From NCBI GenBank assembly GCA_020635855.1, contig JACJYZ010000002.1, positions 248,001 to 312,000 on the forward strand: a DNA stretch of 64,000 nt, written 5' to 3'. The DNA comes from Flavobacteriales bacterium. GTDB lineage: Bacteria > Bacteroidota > Bacteroidia > JACJYZ01. Under the pieces are notes generated by a model. That model saw only the letters and a list, made by a program, of their open reading frames with translations. It was not told where the DNA came from and searched no databases. Both the position numbers and the translations under genes were made by a program. Below are positions 53,401 through 61,457 of this stretch, in pieces. Every line of letters starts with the position of its first letter. Positions within the stretch are counted from its first letter, which is position 1.

Positions 53401-56400
53401 ACGGTATCAGCGGAGAAAGCGGCAGCCGGGGCAGATCCGTTGATGGTGATGTCGATGGTGTCTGATGCGATGCAACCGGCGGTATCGGTCACCTGGACCC
53501 AGAAAGTACCCGAAGCTGTGGGCACGATTGTGTCGTTTGTACTTGCGGAACTCCAGAGATAAGATGCCACCAACTCATCGCCCATTTTGAGTGCGATGAA
53601 GTTGCCGTTACAGATGGCGGTATCAGGTCCCAGGGAGATGAAGTTGGGGAAAGAATCCACGGTAAAAGCGATGGTATCGGAAGTGACAGTGCACCCGTTT
53701 GAATCGGAGATATCCACCCATGCATCCCCCGGCACCGAGAAGAACACCTGTTCGGAGGTTCGTGCATCGCTCCAGAGGTAGGTATAGTCACCGGATAGGT
53801 TCGGGTTGAACAGGACACTGTCGTTCAAACAAATGGAAGAAGTTGCGGGGTAATTCAGAGAAGGGAATGTAACGTTGATGGAATCGGAAGAAGCATGCCC
53901 GAAAGTATCTGTGACCATGACCGAGTATGAACCGGAAGCATTGACCTGAATGGATTGGGTTGTTTCGCCCGTGTTCCAGAGGTAAGAGACATAGTTGCTT
54001 CCGGCATCCAGCGTGGTGTCACAGAAACCGTAAGAGAGGTTGATGTCAGTACCCAGGTCGACATCAGCGACGTACTGAGCTGGGAAGTAACGGTACCTGA
54101 GGTAATTTTCAACTTGTTGTCTTTCATCGGAAGAGAGCCTTCTGTCGTAGAGGATGATCTCGATGATCTCTCCGTTGAAGTTGGACCCGCCTCCGTTCCA
54201 CCGTCCGAGTGTATACCCGTCGGCGGCATGAGTAGAAGTGCTGTTAGTGTTTGTTCCTTCGGCAAAACCGTCTTTGAAGAATCGGGCCTTGGGGGTAGAA
54301 TCGTTGCTGCTGACCACGGTGATGATATCGTAATCGGTAGTTGCCACGGCGTTGTTGAACATGCCTTGTCCACCGCCCCCAACGGCCCAATGAGAGTACT
54401 TACCGGAAGCATTGCCTGAAATGCTGAAGTTGGCGGAAGTTCCGGCCGGTGCATTCTGGAAGATCCAGTTGTAGCTTTTGTGCGCCCTGATGCGCGACAC
54501 CATGAAGAAGGTATACTTGGTGATGCCACCCAGGGCACCAGTACCGGTCATGAAATCATTTGTTCCATCGAACCGAATGGAAGGATGGTTATTGACCCCT
54601 GGTTCGGCGGGTATGTATAGAGGTTTGCTTGCATCGGTTGCTTGTGATGCATTGCGTCCGTTTCCAGACCTGTCGAAGATGGTGGAGACGGTATCGTTGG
54701 ATCGTGCGACCGAATCGGACCTCAACCAGAGGGCTATTCCAGGAATGAGATCAGGAGAAACAATAGAGAAAGATGAAGAAGCCGACCAGTTTGAGTGATT
54801 GGTGCCGTCGAAGAACCGTACTTTCCAATAGTAAGATCCACCGGGTAGAACAGCCGTATAATCAGGGTTGTTCAGGGAACTGTCTCGCAGGACCGTTGAA
54901 GTAAAAGCAGGATCATCAGCGATGAACAGATCATAACTTGAACCGCAGGGACTTGTTTGCCAGGAAAGAGAGACACTTTCAGGATCTTCAAAGCCGTAAG
55001 GGGGTGTATACAGCAGCGGTGTTTGAGTAGCAAGGTCCGTAATGTCGATGTTGTAATCGGTGGAGTCTTTACATCCGAAATGTGTAGAGATCACATGATG
55101 GATGTTGAAGTTTCCTTGTGAAGAGAAAGAATGAACGGTGTCTTTACCGGTAGCCTGGTTGCCATCGCCGAAGTCCCAGCTCCATAGGATGATGTTGTCC
55201 AGGGAGTCGGTTTGAGCGAAAGCCGAACAAGGCAGCGGCGCATTCATGCATGTGAACCCAACGGAAATGGAATCGATGCCGGGAGTTTTTGCCACATACA
55301 CCTGTTTGGTGAACGGAGCTGCACACCCTGAGTCGGTGGTTACGGTGAGCGTCACCAGGAAGGTGCCCGATGTACCATACGCATGAATCGGCGAACCAAT
55401 GGTATCCGTGTTACCATCACCGAAATCCCATTGCCATGAATCGATGTTGCTGGCATCGGTAGAGTAGGACAGGTCTGCGAAGGTAGTTGGTAGTCCCAGG
55501 CAGACGGTATCAGCGGAGAAAGCGGCAGCCGGGGCAGATCCGTTGATGGTGATGTCGATGGTGTCTGATGCGATGCAACCGGCGGTATCGGTCACCTGGA
55601 CCCAGAAAGTACCCGAAGCTGTGGGCACGATTGTGTCGTTTGTACTTGCGGAACTCCAGAGATAAGATGCCACCAACTCATCGCCCATTTTGAGTGCGAT
55701 GAAGTTGCCGTTACAGATGGCGGTATCAGGTCCCAGGGAGATGAAGTTGGGGAAAGAATCCACGGTAAAAGCGATGGTATCGGAAGTGACAGTGCACCCG
55801 TTTGAATCGGAGATATCCACCCATGCATCCCCCGGCACCGAGAAGAACACCTGTTCGGAGGTTCGTGCATCGCTCCAGAGGTAGGTATAGTCACCGGATA
55901 GGTTCGGGTTGAACAGGACACTGTCGTTCAAACAAATGGAAGAAGTTGCGGGGTAATTCAGAGAAGGGAATGTAACGTTGATGGAATCGGAAGAAGCATG
56001 CCCGAAAGTATCTGTGACCATGACCGAGTATGAACCGGAAGCATTGACCTGAATGGATTGGGTTGTTTCGCCCGTGTTCCAGAGGTAAGAGACATAGTTG
56101 CTTCCGGCATCCAGCGTGGTGTCACAGAAACCGTAAGAGAGGTTGATGTCAGTACCCAGGTCGACATCAGCGACGTACTGAGCTGGGAAGTAACGGTACC
56201 TGAGGTAATTTTCAACTTGTTGTCTTTCATCGGAAGAGAGCCTTCTGTCGTAGAGGATGATCTCGATGATCTCTCCGTTGAAGTTGGACCCGCCTCCGTT
56301 CCACCGTCCGAGTGTATACCCGTCGGCGGCATGAGTAGAAGTGCTGTTAGTGTTTGTTCCTTCGGCAAAACCGTCTTTGAAGAATCGGGCCTTGGGGGTA

Positions 56401-59048
56401 GAATCGTTGCTGCTGACCACGGTGATGATATCGTAATCGGTAGTTGCCACGGCGTTGTTGAACATGCCTTGTCCACCGCCCCCAACGGCCCAATGAGAGT
56501 ACTTACCGGAAGCATTGCCTGAAATGCTGAAGTTGGCGGAAGTTCCGGCCGGTGCATTCTGGAAGATCCAGTTGTAGCTTTTGTGCGCCCTGATGCGCGA
56601 CACCATGAAGAAGGTATACTTGGTGATGCCACCCAGGGCACCAGTACCGGTCATGAAATCATTTGTTCCATCGAACCGAATGGAAGGATGGTTATTGACC
56701 CCTGGTTCGGCGGGTATGTATAGAGGTTTGCTTGCATCGGTTGCTTGTGATGCATTGCGTCCGTTTCCAGACCTGTCGAAGATGGTGGAGACGGTATCGT
56801 TGGATCGTGCGACCGAATCGGACCTCAACCAGAGGGCTATTCCAGGAATGAGATCAGGAGAAACAATAGAGAAAGATGAAGAAGCCGACCAGTTTGAGTG
56901 ATTGGTGCCGTCGAAGAACCGTACTTTCCAATAGTAAGATCCACCGGGTAGAACAGCCGTATAATCAGGGTTGTTCAGGGAACTGTCTCGCAGGACCGTT
57001 GAAGTAAAAGCAGGATCATCAGCGATGAACAGATCATAACTTGAACCGCAGGGACTTGTTTGCCAGGAAAGAGAGACACTTTCAGGATCTTCAAAGCCGT
57101 AAGGGGGTGTATACAGCAGCGGTGTTTGAGTAGCAAGGTCCGTAATGTCGATGTTGTAATCGGTGGAGTCTTTACATCCGAAATGTGTAGAGATCACATG
57201 ATGGATGTTGAAGTTTCCTTGTGAAGAGAAAGAATGAACGGTGTCTTTACCGGTAGCCTGGTTGCCATCGCCGAAGTCCCAGCTCCATAGGATGATGTTG
57301 TCCAGGGAGTCGGTTTGAGCGAAAGCCGAACAAGGCAGCGGCGCATTCATGCATGTGAACCCAACGGAAATGGAATCGATGCCGGGAGTTTTTGCCACAT
57401 ACACCTGTTTGGTGAACGGAGCTGCACACCCTGAGTCGGTGGTTACGGTGAGCGTCACCAGGAAGGTGCCCGATGTACCATACGCATGAATCGGCGAACC
57501 AATGGTATCCGTGTTACCATCACCGAAATCCCATTGCCATGAATCGATGTTGCTGGCATCGGTAGAGTAGGACAGGTCTGCGAAGGTAGTTGGTAGTCCC
57601 AGGCAGACGGTATCAGCGGAGAAAGCGGCAGCCGGGGCAGATCCGTTGATGGTGATGTCGATGGTGTCTGATGCGATGCAACCGGCGGTATCGGTCACCT
57701 GGACCCAGAAAGTACCCGAAGCTGTGGGCACGATTGTGTCGTTTGTACTTGCGGAACTCCAGAGATAAGATGCCACCAACTCATCGCCCATTTTGAGTGC
57801 GATGAAGTTGCCGTTACAGATGGCGGTATCAGGTCCCAGGGAGATGAAGTTGGGGAAAGAATCCACGGTAAAAGCGATGGTATCGGAAGTGACAGTGCAC
57901 CCGTTTGAATCGGAGATATCCACCCATGCATCCCCCGGCACCGAGAAGAACACCTGTTCGGAGGTTCGTGCATCGCTCCAGAGGTAGGTATAGTCACCGG
58001 ATAGGTTCGGGTTGAACAGGACACTGTCGTTCAAACAAATGGAAGAAGTTGCGGGGTAATTCAGAGAAGGGAATGTAACGTTGATGGAATCGGAAGAAGC
58101 ATGCCCGAAAGTATCTGTGACCATGACCGAGTATGAACCGGAAGCATTGACCTGAATGGATTGGGTTGTTTCGCCCGTGTTCCAGAGGTAAGAGACATAG
58201 TTGCTTCCGGCATCCAGCGTGGTGTCACAGAAACCGTAAGAGAGGTTGATGTCAGTACCCAGGTCGACATCAGCGACGTACTGAGCTGGGAAGTAACGGT
58301 ACCTGAGGTAATTTTCAACTTGTTGTCTTTCATCGGAAGAGAGCCTTCTGTCGTAGAGGATGATCTCGATGATCTCTCCGTTGAAGTTGGACCCGCCTCC
58401 GTTCCACCGTCCGAGTGTATACCCGTCGGCGGCATGAGTAGAAGTGCTGTTAGTGTTTGTTCCTTCGGCAAAACCGTCTTTGAAGAATCGGGCCTTGGGG
58501 GTAGAATCGTTGCTGCTGACCACGGTGATGATATCGTAATCGGTAGTTGCCACGGCGTTGTTGAACATGCCTTGTCCACCGCCCCCAACGGCCCAATGGG
58601 AATACTTACCGGCGGAGTTTCCTGAAATGCTGAAGTTGGCGGAAGTTCCAGCAGGTGCATTCTGGAAGATCCAGTTGTAGTTTTTGTGTGCCCTGATGCG
58701 CGACACCATGAAGAAGGTATACTTGGTGATGCCACCCAGGGCACCAGTACCGGTCATGAAATCATTGGAACCGTCGAACTTGATGGAAGGATGGTTATTG
58801 ACCCCTGGCTCGGCGGGTATGTATAGAGGTTTGCTTGCATCGGTTGCTTGTGATGCATTGCGTCCGTTTCCAGACCTGTCAAAGATGGTGGAGACGGTAT
58901 CGTTGGATCGTGCGACCGAATCGGAACGCAACCACAATTGCAGGTTGGAAAGCGAAGACGGCTCGGGAGGCGCCTGTCCTTTACAAATATGTCCTTGAAG
59001 AACGCAAAACAGCGCCGTGAGTAGGCATATTTTAATATGGCTCAACAA
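47412..59048 (-). CDS. Giant repetitive T9SS surface protein (LamG/PKD/FN3-like)
   Basis: About 3,880 residues. A signal peptide (KICLLTALFCVLQGHICKGQ) precedes five consecutive units of about 700 residues. Each unit has a LamG/concanavalin-like domain (LWLRSDSVARSNDTVSTIF to EQVENYLR-like QQVENYLRYRYFP), Ig-like segments, two PKD domains (WQWDFGDGNTDTIGS, WSWDFGDGNQATG) and an FN3-like domain (YYWKVRFFDGTNHSNWS). Several more PKD domains and a type A sorting domain (NPYPNPADDEVHLDF, FAKGFYTCQLTYG, KHFLRK) complete it. It should be exported by the T9SS as a surface adhesin or gliding-type filament; ligand unknown. The frame is open to an ATG at 59144, but I favour the TTG at 59048, which gives a normal signal peptide. 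Confidence 0.85.
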   Translation of the reverse strand: MLSHIKICLLTALFCVLQGHICKGQAPPEPSSLSNLQLWLRSDSVARSNDTVSTIFDRSGNGRNASQATDASKPLYIPAEPGVNNHPSIKFDGSNDFMTGTGALGGITKYTFFMVSRIRAHKNYNWIFQNAPAGTSANFSISGNSAGKYSHWAVGGGGQGMFNNAVATTDYDIITVVSSNDSTPKARFFKDGFAEGTNTNSTSTHAADGYTLGRWNGGGSNFNGEIIEIILYDRRLSSDERQQVENYLRYRYFPAQYVADVDLGTDINLSYGFCDTTLDAGSNYVSYLWNTGETTQSIQVNASGSYSVMVTDTFGHASSDSINVTFPSLNYPATSSICLNDSVLFNPNLSGDYTYLWSDARTSEQVFFSVPGDAWVDISDSNGCTVTSDTIAFTVDSFPNFISLGPDTAICNGNFIALKMGDELVASYLWSSASTNDTIVPTASGTFWVQVTDTAGCIASDTIDITINGSAPAAAFSADTVCLGLPTTFADLSYSTDASNIDSWQWDFGDGNTDTIGSPIHAYGTSGTFLVTLTVTTDSGCAAPFTKQVYVAKTPGIDSISVGFTCMNAPLPCSAFAQTDSLDNIILWSWDFGDGNQATGKDTVHSFSSQGNFNIHHVISTHFGCKDSTDYNIDITDLATQTPLLYTPPYGFEDPESVSLSWQTSPCGSSYDLFIADDPAFTSTVLRDSSLNNPDYTAVLPGGSYYWKVRFFDGTNHSNWSASSSFSIVSPDLIPGIALWLRSDSVARSNDTVSTIFDRSGNGRNASQATDASKPLYIPAEPGVNNHPSIRFDGTNDFMTGTGALGGITKYTFFMVSRIRAHKSYNWIFQNAPAGTSANFSISGNASGKYSHWAVGGGGQGMFNNAVATTDYDIITVVSSNDSTPKARFFKDGFAEGTNTNSTSTHAADGYTLGRWNGGGSNFNGEIIEIILYDRRLSSDERQQVENYLRYRYFPAQYVADVDLGTDINLSYGFCDTTLDAGSNYVSYLWNTGETTQSIQVNASGSYSVMVTDTFGHASSDSINVTFPSLNYPATSSICLNDSVLFNPNLSGDYTYLWSDARTSEQVFFSVPGDAWVDISDSNGCTVTSDTIAFTVDSFPNFISLGPDTAICNGNFIALKMGDELVASYLWSSASTNDTIVPTASGTFWVQVTDTAGCIASDTIDITINGSAPAAAFSADTVCLGLPTTFADLSYSTDASNIDSWQWDFGDGNTDTIGSPIHAYGTSGTFLVTLTVTTDSGCAAPFTKQVYVAKTPGIDSISVGFTCMNAPLPCSAFAQTDSLDNIILWSWDFGDGNQATGKDTVHSFSSQGNFNIHHVISTHFGCKDSTDYNIDITDLATQTPLLYTPPYGFEDPESVSLSWQTSPCGSSYDLFIADDPAFTSTVLRDSSLNNPDYTAVLPGGSYYWKVRFFDGTNHSNWSASSSFSIVSPDLIPGIALWLRSDSVARSNDTVSTIFDRSGNGRNASQATDASKPLYIPAEPGVNNHPSIRFDGTNDFMTGTGALGGITKYTFFMVSRIRAHKSYNWIFQNAPAGTSANFSISGNASGKYSHWAVGGGGQGMFNNAVATTDYDIITVVSSNDSTPKARFFKDGFAEGTNTNSTSTHAADGYTLGRWNGGGSNFNGEIIEIILYDRRLSSDERQQVENYLRYRYFPAQYVADVDLGTDINLSYGFCDTTLDAGSNYVSYLWNTGETTQSIQVNASGSYSVMVTDTFGHASSDSINVTFPSLNYPATSSICLNDSVLFNPNLSGDYTYLWSDARTSEQVFFSVPGDAWVDISDSNGCTVTSDTIAFTVDSFPNFISLGPDTAICNGNFIALKMGDELVASYLWSSASTNDTIVPTASGTFWVQVTDTAGCIASDTIDITINGSAPAAAFSADTVCLGLPTTFADLSYSTDASNIDSWQWDFGDASTDSVQNPQHTFASKGTFNVTLTVTTDSGCAGLTSKTVYVAQPAYIDSLAIMNLCSGTQTTFNGWASKDSVDAINTWLWTFGDGFVSSQQDTVHTYATSGSFTPQLQVATVFGCSDSMSRAIEITDITATVPGLVQPPYNYNAFSPVNLQWEQNPCLDIYQVWVSTDVTFADSAYFNDSLTSTFVSVPLAPGTYYWKVRYSDGTSLSPWSAASVFHITDPLTIPGLTLWLRSDSLSLSSDTVNAVFDRSGNSYDAMQTLLGNRPLVNPSVASINNHPSVVFNGSNQYMTGTASLGYMKNYSFFIVSKITTHKDYNWIYQNAPAGVSTSFSLAGRGTQRYSHWATGGGGGANFSTTVDNQFHIVSMVSSNDSIPKTRFYTDGIATGSNTNATTTHSAAGYTIGQWNGGGSNFNGEIAEIIIYDTLLSDEQRYQVENYLRNRYFPSTLEPDVNLGQDVNVAYGYCDTTLDAGSGFITYLWSTGETSQSIQAYQTGTYWVSATNDYGHTSRDSITVTFPAIQMPAQLQFCQGDSITWNPNLTGNYTFNWSNGSTSQVLTTSVPGSYFTEITDSNGCVTYSDTLTFVMDSFPSHTRLGNDTTLCSGNSIGLISGYDQAVVYLWSTGGTHDTLVLTTSGNFWVEVHDSLGCIARDTIAVTVNGTAPTSSFSTDTVCLGMPTPFTDQSHPNDPSNIVNWNWDFGDGNTDTIGSPIHAYGTSGTFLVTLTVTTDSGCAAPFTKQVYVAKPPVIDSISVGFTCMNAPLPCSAFAQTDSLDNIILWSWDFGDGNMATGKDTVHSFSSQGNFNIHHVISTHFGCKDSTDYNIDITDLATQTPLLYTPPYGFEDPESVSLSWQTSPCGSSYDLFIADDPAFTSTVLRDSSLNNPDYTAVLPGGSYYWKVRFFDGTNHSNWSASSSFSIVSPDLIPGIALWLRSDSVAQTNDTVSTIFDRSGNGRNASQATDASKPLYIPAEPGVNNHPSIRFDGTNDFMTGTGALGGITKYTFFMVSRIRAHKSYNWIFQNAPAGTSANFSISGNASGKYSHWAVGGGGQGMFNNAVATTDYDIITVVSSNDSTPKARFFKDGFAEGTNTNSTSTHAADGYTLGRWNGGGSNFNGEIIEIILYDRRLSSDERYQVENYLRKRYFPANVIPDVTLGSDINIVYGFCDTTLDAGAGYASYLWSTGDTTQSIKINASGTYWVEVQNPYAHTSRDTVEVQFTHHIKPNVSAFCFGDTITWDLELDPIYDYTWNTGDTTRNLQITGPGTYVADMYDTLGCHYLDTLTLQMDSFPAIMSLGPDTNFCSGNELFIQIGGDNVTQYMWSDGSTTKGMTVQTTGSYWLEAVNINGCVARDTVVVDSIIGKAPFTLFSSTQTCENQSTSFSDLSSVSPPDAINIWQWDFGDGSTSTNINPNHMYADTGWHHISLHVVTNTGCTGDYLDSVLVYPNPLAHFQSLFACENGPTQFHDQSQNYRGDDPVTGWEWSFGDGNTGTGSDPVHVYGLDSIFSVQLIATTNANCKDTTYGKVTVRPSPEAAFEHSEVCDGEIIQFADISIIPFPWTSTGRTWTFGDGKPGSTNASPVYLYDQAGEYEVTLIVTANSGCTDTLRENVVIHELPTAYFSGTDFCMGETFTLQDSSYVAYDSLVDFNWVFEGHGTATGDQATFTVADSGRYDVMLEVTSSAGCVGSTTQQVEIHGPPSPDFTFDPTYGAPPLKVNFTNTSAGAVNYLWNFGDSGTSKQSDPSHTFSDIRIYNIQLIAIDTYGCLDSISKSIKVMQPILDLAVVKVYTTTSGGYVSVSVDMVNFGTRDITSADLLLRTDNGHSIREQWTGLIQTGELVHYTFVSALELPPSGTFSYICAEAQNPNGETDDVPSNNIQCPADEQQPLLLNPYPNPADDEVHLDFILPTEGDVTLTIYYADGKQMIQVFAGEAPAGLNRLTFSARTFAKGFYTCQLTYGSQVLHKHFLRK
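49900..58943 (-). repeat. Tandem repeat units of about 2.1 kb inside the giant surface protein gene
   Basis: Equivalent bases recur at 58906, 56803 and 54700, an exact 2,103-base period (701 codons). Units are about 58943-56841, 56840-54738, 54737-52635, 52634-50535, and a fifth whose first part reaches about 49,900. By eye, units 1-3 are almost base-identical from about 58,600 down to about 53,330, and identity returns below about 51,240. The 2.1 kb between is a clearly diverged unit. Confidence 0.9.
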
Positions 59049-59265
59049 GATACAAGTGATTGATTTGATGTAAAAGTAGATAAATACATTTGTTTTAAGG
59101 ACAAGGTCATTTGATGAACCCGGGATGCACCATCGGCATGACATTGATTTTCAGCCTGATCTTTATACGAACAAAGGGTGCCAGGGTTTTATTCGTTGCA
59201 GGAGTCCCGTACCATTTCCGGTTGGAATTCCTAGAATTGTATCTTTACCCGCTAATCATTGGTAG

Positions 59266-60102
59266 ATGGAGGCCAAAAAAAGAGTCATTATTGAAGCATC
59301 AAAAGGAATCCCCAAACTTCACCTCCGGGAATTGCTTCAATACAAAGATCTTTTTCTCCTTCTAGCATACCGGGACTATCGTGTACGGTATGCGCAAACA
59401 TTCCTTGGGCTTGCTTGGGTTGTTGTACAACCCTTGTTCACATTGTTGATTTTTGCGCTGGTATTCGGCCATGCCTTCCATATTGATACGGGCAACGTAC
59501 CGTACCCTTTGTTTGCTATGTGTGGAATGTCGGCCTGGACCTATTTTGCCTTTATCCTGAACCAATCGGGCAATGCGATCATTGGCGCGCAGCACATTAT
59601 TCAGAAAATATATTTTCCAAGGCTGATTATACCTTTTTCGAAAGTTGCAGTGGGAATGATCGATTTTCTGGTAACGCTTGTCTTCATCGCTGTGCTGTTG
59701 TTCATATACGCCATCAAACCCTCCCATCACCTTGTGTTTTTGCCCGTGTTTGTAGTGCTTACTGTCGTTTCAGCACTTGGTATGGGATTGTGGCTGAGTG
59801 CGATTACCGTTCGGTACAGGGATTTTCAGCATGTGGTTCCTTTTTTGGTGCAACTTGGGTTGTATATTTCCCCGGTTGCCTATCCCGCGGAAGTTGTGAC
59901 CCAGTCTTTACCCGAATGGGCCACGGCGATTTATTTTCTGAACCCGGTTGCAGGTATTGTGGAAGGGTTCAGGTGGGCCATCCTTGGAACGGGTGCGCTT
60001 CATGTGTTTACCTATATATCATTTGGGATTACAGCATTTATTTTTGTGAGTGGACTTTATTTTTTCAAAAAGACAGAAAGGTTAATGGCTGACCTTATTT
60101 AG
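59266..60102 (+). CDS. wzm: ABC-2 polysaccharide export permease
   Basis: This inner-membrane permease exports lipid-linked polysaccharide (O-antigen type) with the ATPase encoded next. The 278 residues have six predicted membrane helices and family motifs LLLAYRDYRVRYAQTFLGLAW near residue 30, IIQKIYFPRLIIPFSK, and YISPVAYPAEVV and NPVAGIVEGFRWAILG near the C-terminus. It is divergent from the giant T9SS gene and starts a rightward cluster for polysaccharide assembly. Confidence 0.92.
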   Translation: MEAKKRVIIEASKGIPKLHLRELLQYKDLFLLLAYRDYRVRYAQTFLGLAWVVVQPLFTLLIFALVFGHAFHIDTGNVPYPLFAMCGMSAWTYFAFILNQSGNAIIGAQHIIQKIYFPRLIIPFSKVAVGMIDFLVTLVFIAVLLFIYAIKPSHHLVFLPVFVVLTVVSALGMGLWLSAITVRYRDFQHVVPFLVQLGLYISPVAYPAEVVTQSLPEWATAIYFLNPVAGIVEGFRWAILGTGALHVFTYISFGITAFIFVSGLYFFKKTERLMADLI

Positions 60103-60185
60103 GTCTGTGAATGCATGCATCATGCCCATGGATGAAACATGTTTGGATTGGAAATGAATTACGACCGAGAAATAAAGAAATACCG

Positions 60186-61448
60186 ATGACAGTGTCTGCA
60201 TACGATGCCATTGTTGCAAAGGAAGTTTCCAAAGAATTTCAATTGGGTCAGGCCAGGGCACCCGGAATGGGTCGGTATATGCGCAACCTGTTTGCCGCTG
60301 ATAGCCGGGAGGAGAACGCATTTTGGGCGCTAAGGGATGTGTCTTTCAATATCGAGAAAGGTCAGGCGGTTGGAATTATTGGTAACAATGGCGCCGGAAA
60401 GTCAACCTTGCTCAAGATCTTGTCACGTATCATGGAGCCTACCACCGGACGTATTGAAGTGGTTGGCAGGGTGTCGTCTTTGCTGGAAGTGGGCACAGGC
60501 TTTCATCCCGAGTTAACTGGCCGTGAAAACATCTTTCTGAACGGAACCATCATGGGAATGACCCGCGCAGAGGTCAAAGCCAAGTTTGATCAGATCGTTG
60601 AGTTCAGCGGTTTGGGTAAGTTCATTGATACGCCTGTTAAGCGTTACAGCAGTGGAATGTACGTGCGTTTGGCCTTTGCTGTGGGGGCGCACCTGAATCC
60701 GGATATCCTGATCATCGATGAAGTTTTGGCTGTAGGTGATGCCGATTTCCAGAAAAAATGCCTGGGCAAAATGGATGAAATTGTTAAACACGGAAGAACT
60801 GTGCTGTTTGTGAGCCATAATCTGGGTGCCGTGAAAGCATTTTGCACCAAAGCCATGTTGTTGCGTTCGGGGAGATTGGAAATGTTTGATGACCGTGACA
60901 AGGTAGTGGGTTCTTATCTCGCAGGTCTTGCGGAAAAGGATGCTGTGATCGGCTTGGAGGAAAGGACCAACCGAGAAGGGAACGGACAGTTCCTGATTGT
61001 TCGGATCCGGATGATTTCCATGTCGGATGGTCTTGAAACCACCACTGTTACATCCGGAAGTCCGGTGAGATTTGAAATTACCTATAAACATCAGGCTTCT
61101 GGTAAACCGTCTTCATATGAGGTGGAAGCGGGACTTGCGATATACAATGGCGATAATCAATTTGTAACCGCCCTCAATAACCGGATGGCAGGCGCACCGT
61201 TCAAACACGACACCTCCACCGGTACGCTGGTTTGTGAATTGGAACCCTTACCTTTCATGTATGGTGAGTTCTCGGTGTTGGCAACGTTGAAGGTCAACAA
61301 GGAGATAGCCGATTCGGTTGAACATGCATTCAGGTTTACAGTTTTACGGGGAGATTTTTATGGTTCCGGCTATCCGAATGACGGGAGCAGGCAAGGTGTG
61401 TATGTTCCGCAGAAATGGGGCATTAAAAAATCCGGAAACGACTTCTAA
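60186..61448 (+). CDS. wzt: ABC polysaccharide export ATPase with C-terminal carbohydrate-binding-like domain
   Basis: This is the ATPase partner of the permease. The 420 residues contain Walker A GNNGAGKST, signature KRYSSGMYVRLAFAV and Walker B ILIIDEVLAVGDADF with VSHNLGAVK. A C-terminal beta-sandwich of about 150 residues (TVTSGSPVRFEITYKHQ, FSVLATLKV) follows, as in Wzt proteins that recognise the capped glycan end. I start at the ATG at 60186 (MTVSAYDAIVA), because the 25 upstream in-frame residues are not family-like. It follows the permease by 83 bases. Confidence 0.93.
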   Translation: MTVSAYDAIVAKEVSKEFQLGQARAPGMGRYMRNLFAADSREENAFWALRDVSFNIEKGQAVGIIGNNGAGKSTLLKILSRIMEPTTGRIEVVGRVSSLLEVGTGFHPELTGRENIFLNGTIMGMTRAEVKAKFDQIVEFSGLGKFIDTPVKRYSSGMYVRLAFAVGAHLNPDILIIDEVLAVGDADFQKKCLGKMDEIVKHGRTVLFVSHNLGAVKAFCTKAMLLRSGRLEMFDDRDKVVGSYLAGLAEKDAVIGLEERTNREGNGQFLIVRIRMISMSDGLETTTVTSGSPVRFEITYKHQASGKPSSYEVEAGLAIYNGDNQFVTALNNRMAGAPFKHDTSTGTLVCELEPLPFMYGEFSVLATLKVNKEIADSVEHAFRFTVLRGDFYGSGYPNDGSRQGVYVPQKWGIKKSGNDF

Positions 61449-61457
61449 GTCAACAAG

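Noticed and set aside
53955..58625. Three identical 154-residue plus-strand open frames spaced 2,103 bases apart
   Set aside because: They are antisense shadows repeated because the giant minus-strand gene is itself repeated.
59049..59144. N-terminal 32-residue extension of the giant surface protein from an ATG at 59144
   Set aside because: It would place a long polar stretch before the signal peptide; TTG at 59048 gives a normal signal sequence, though the true start is unproven.
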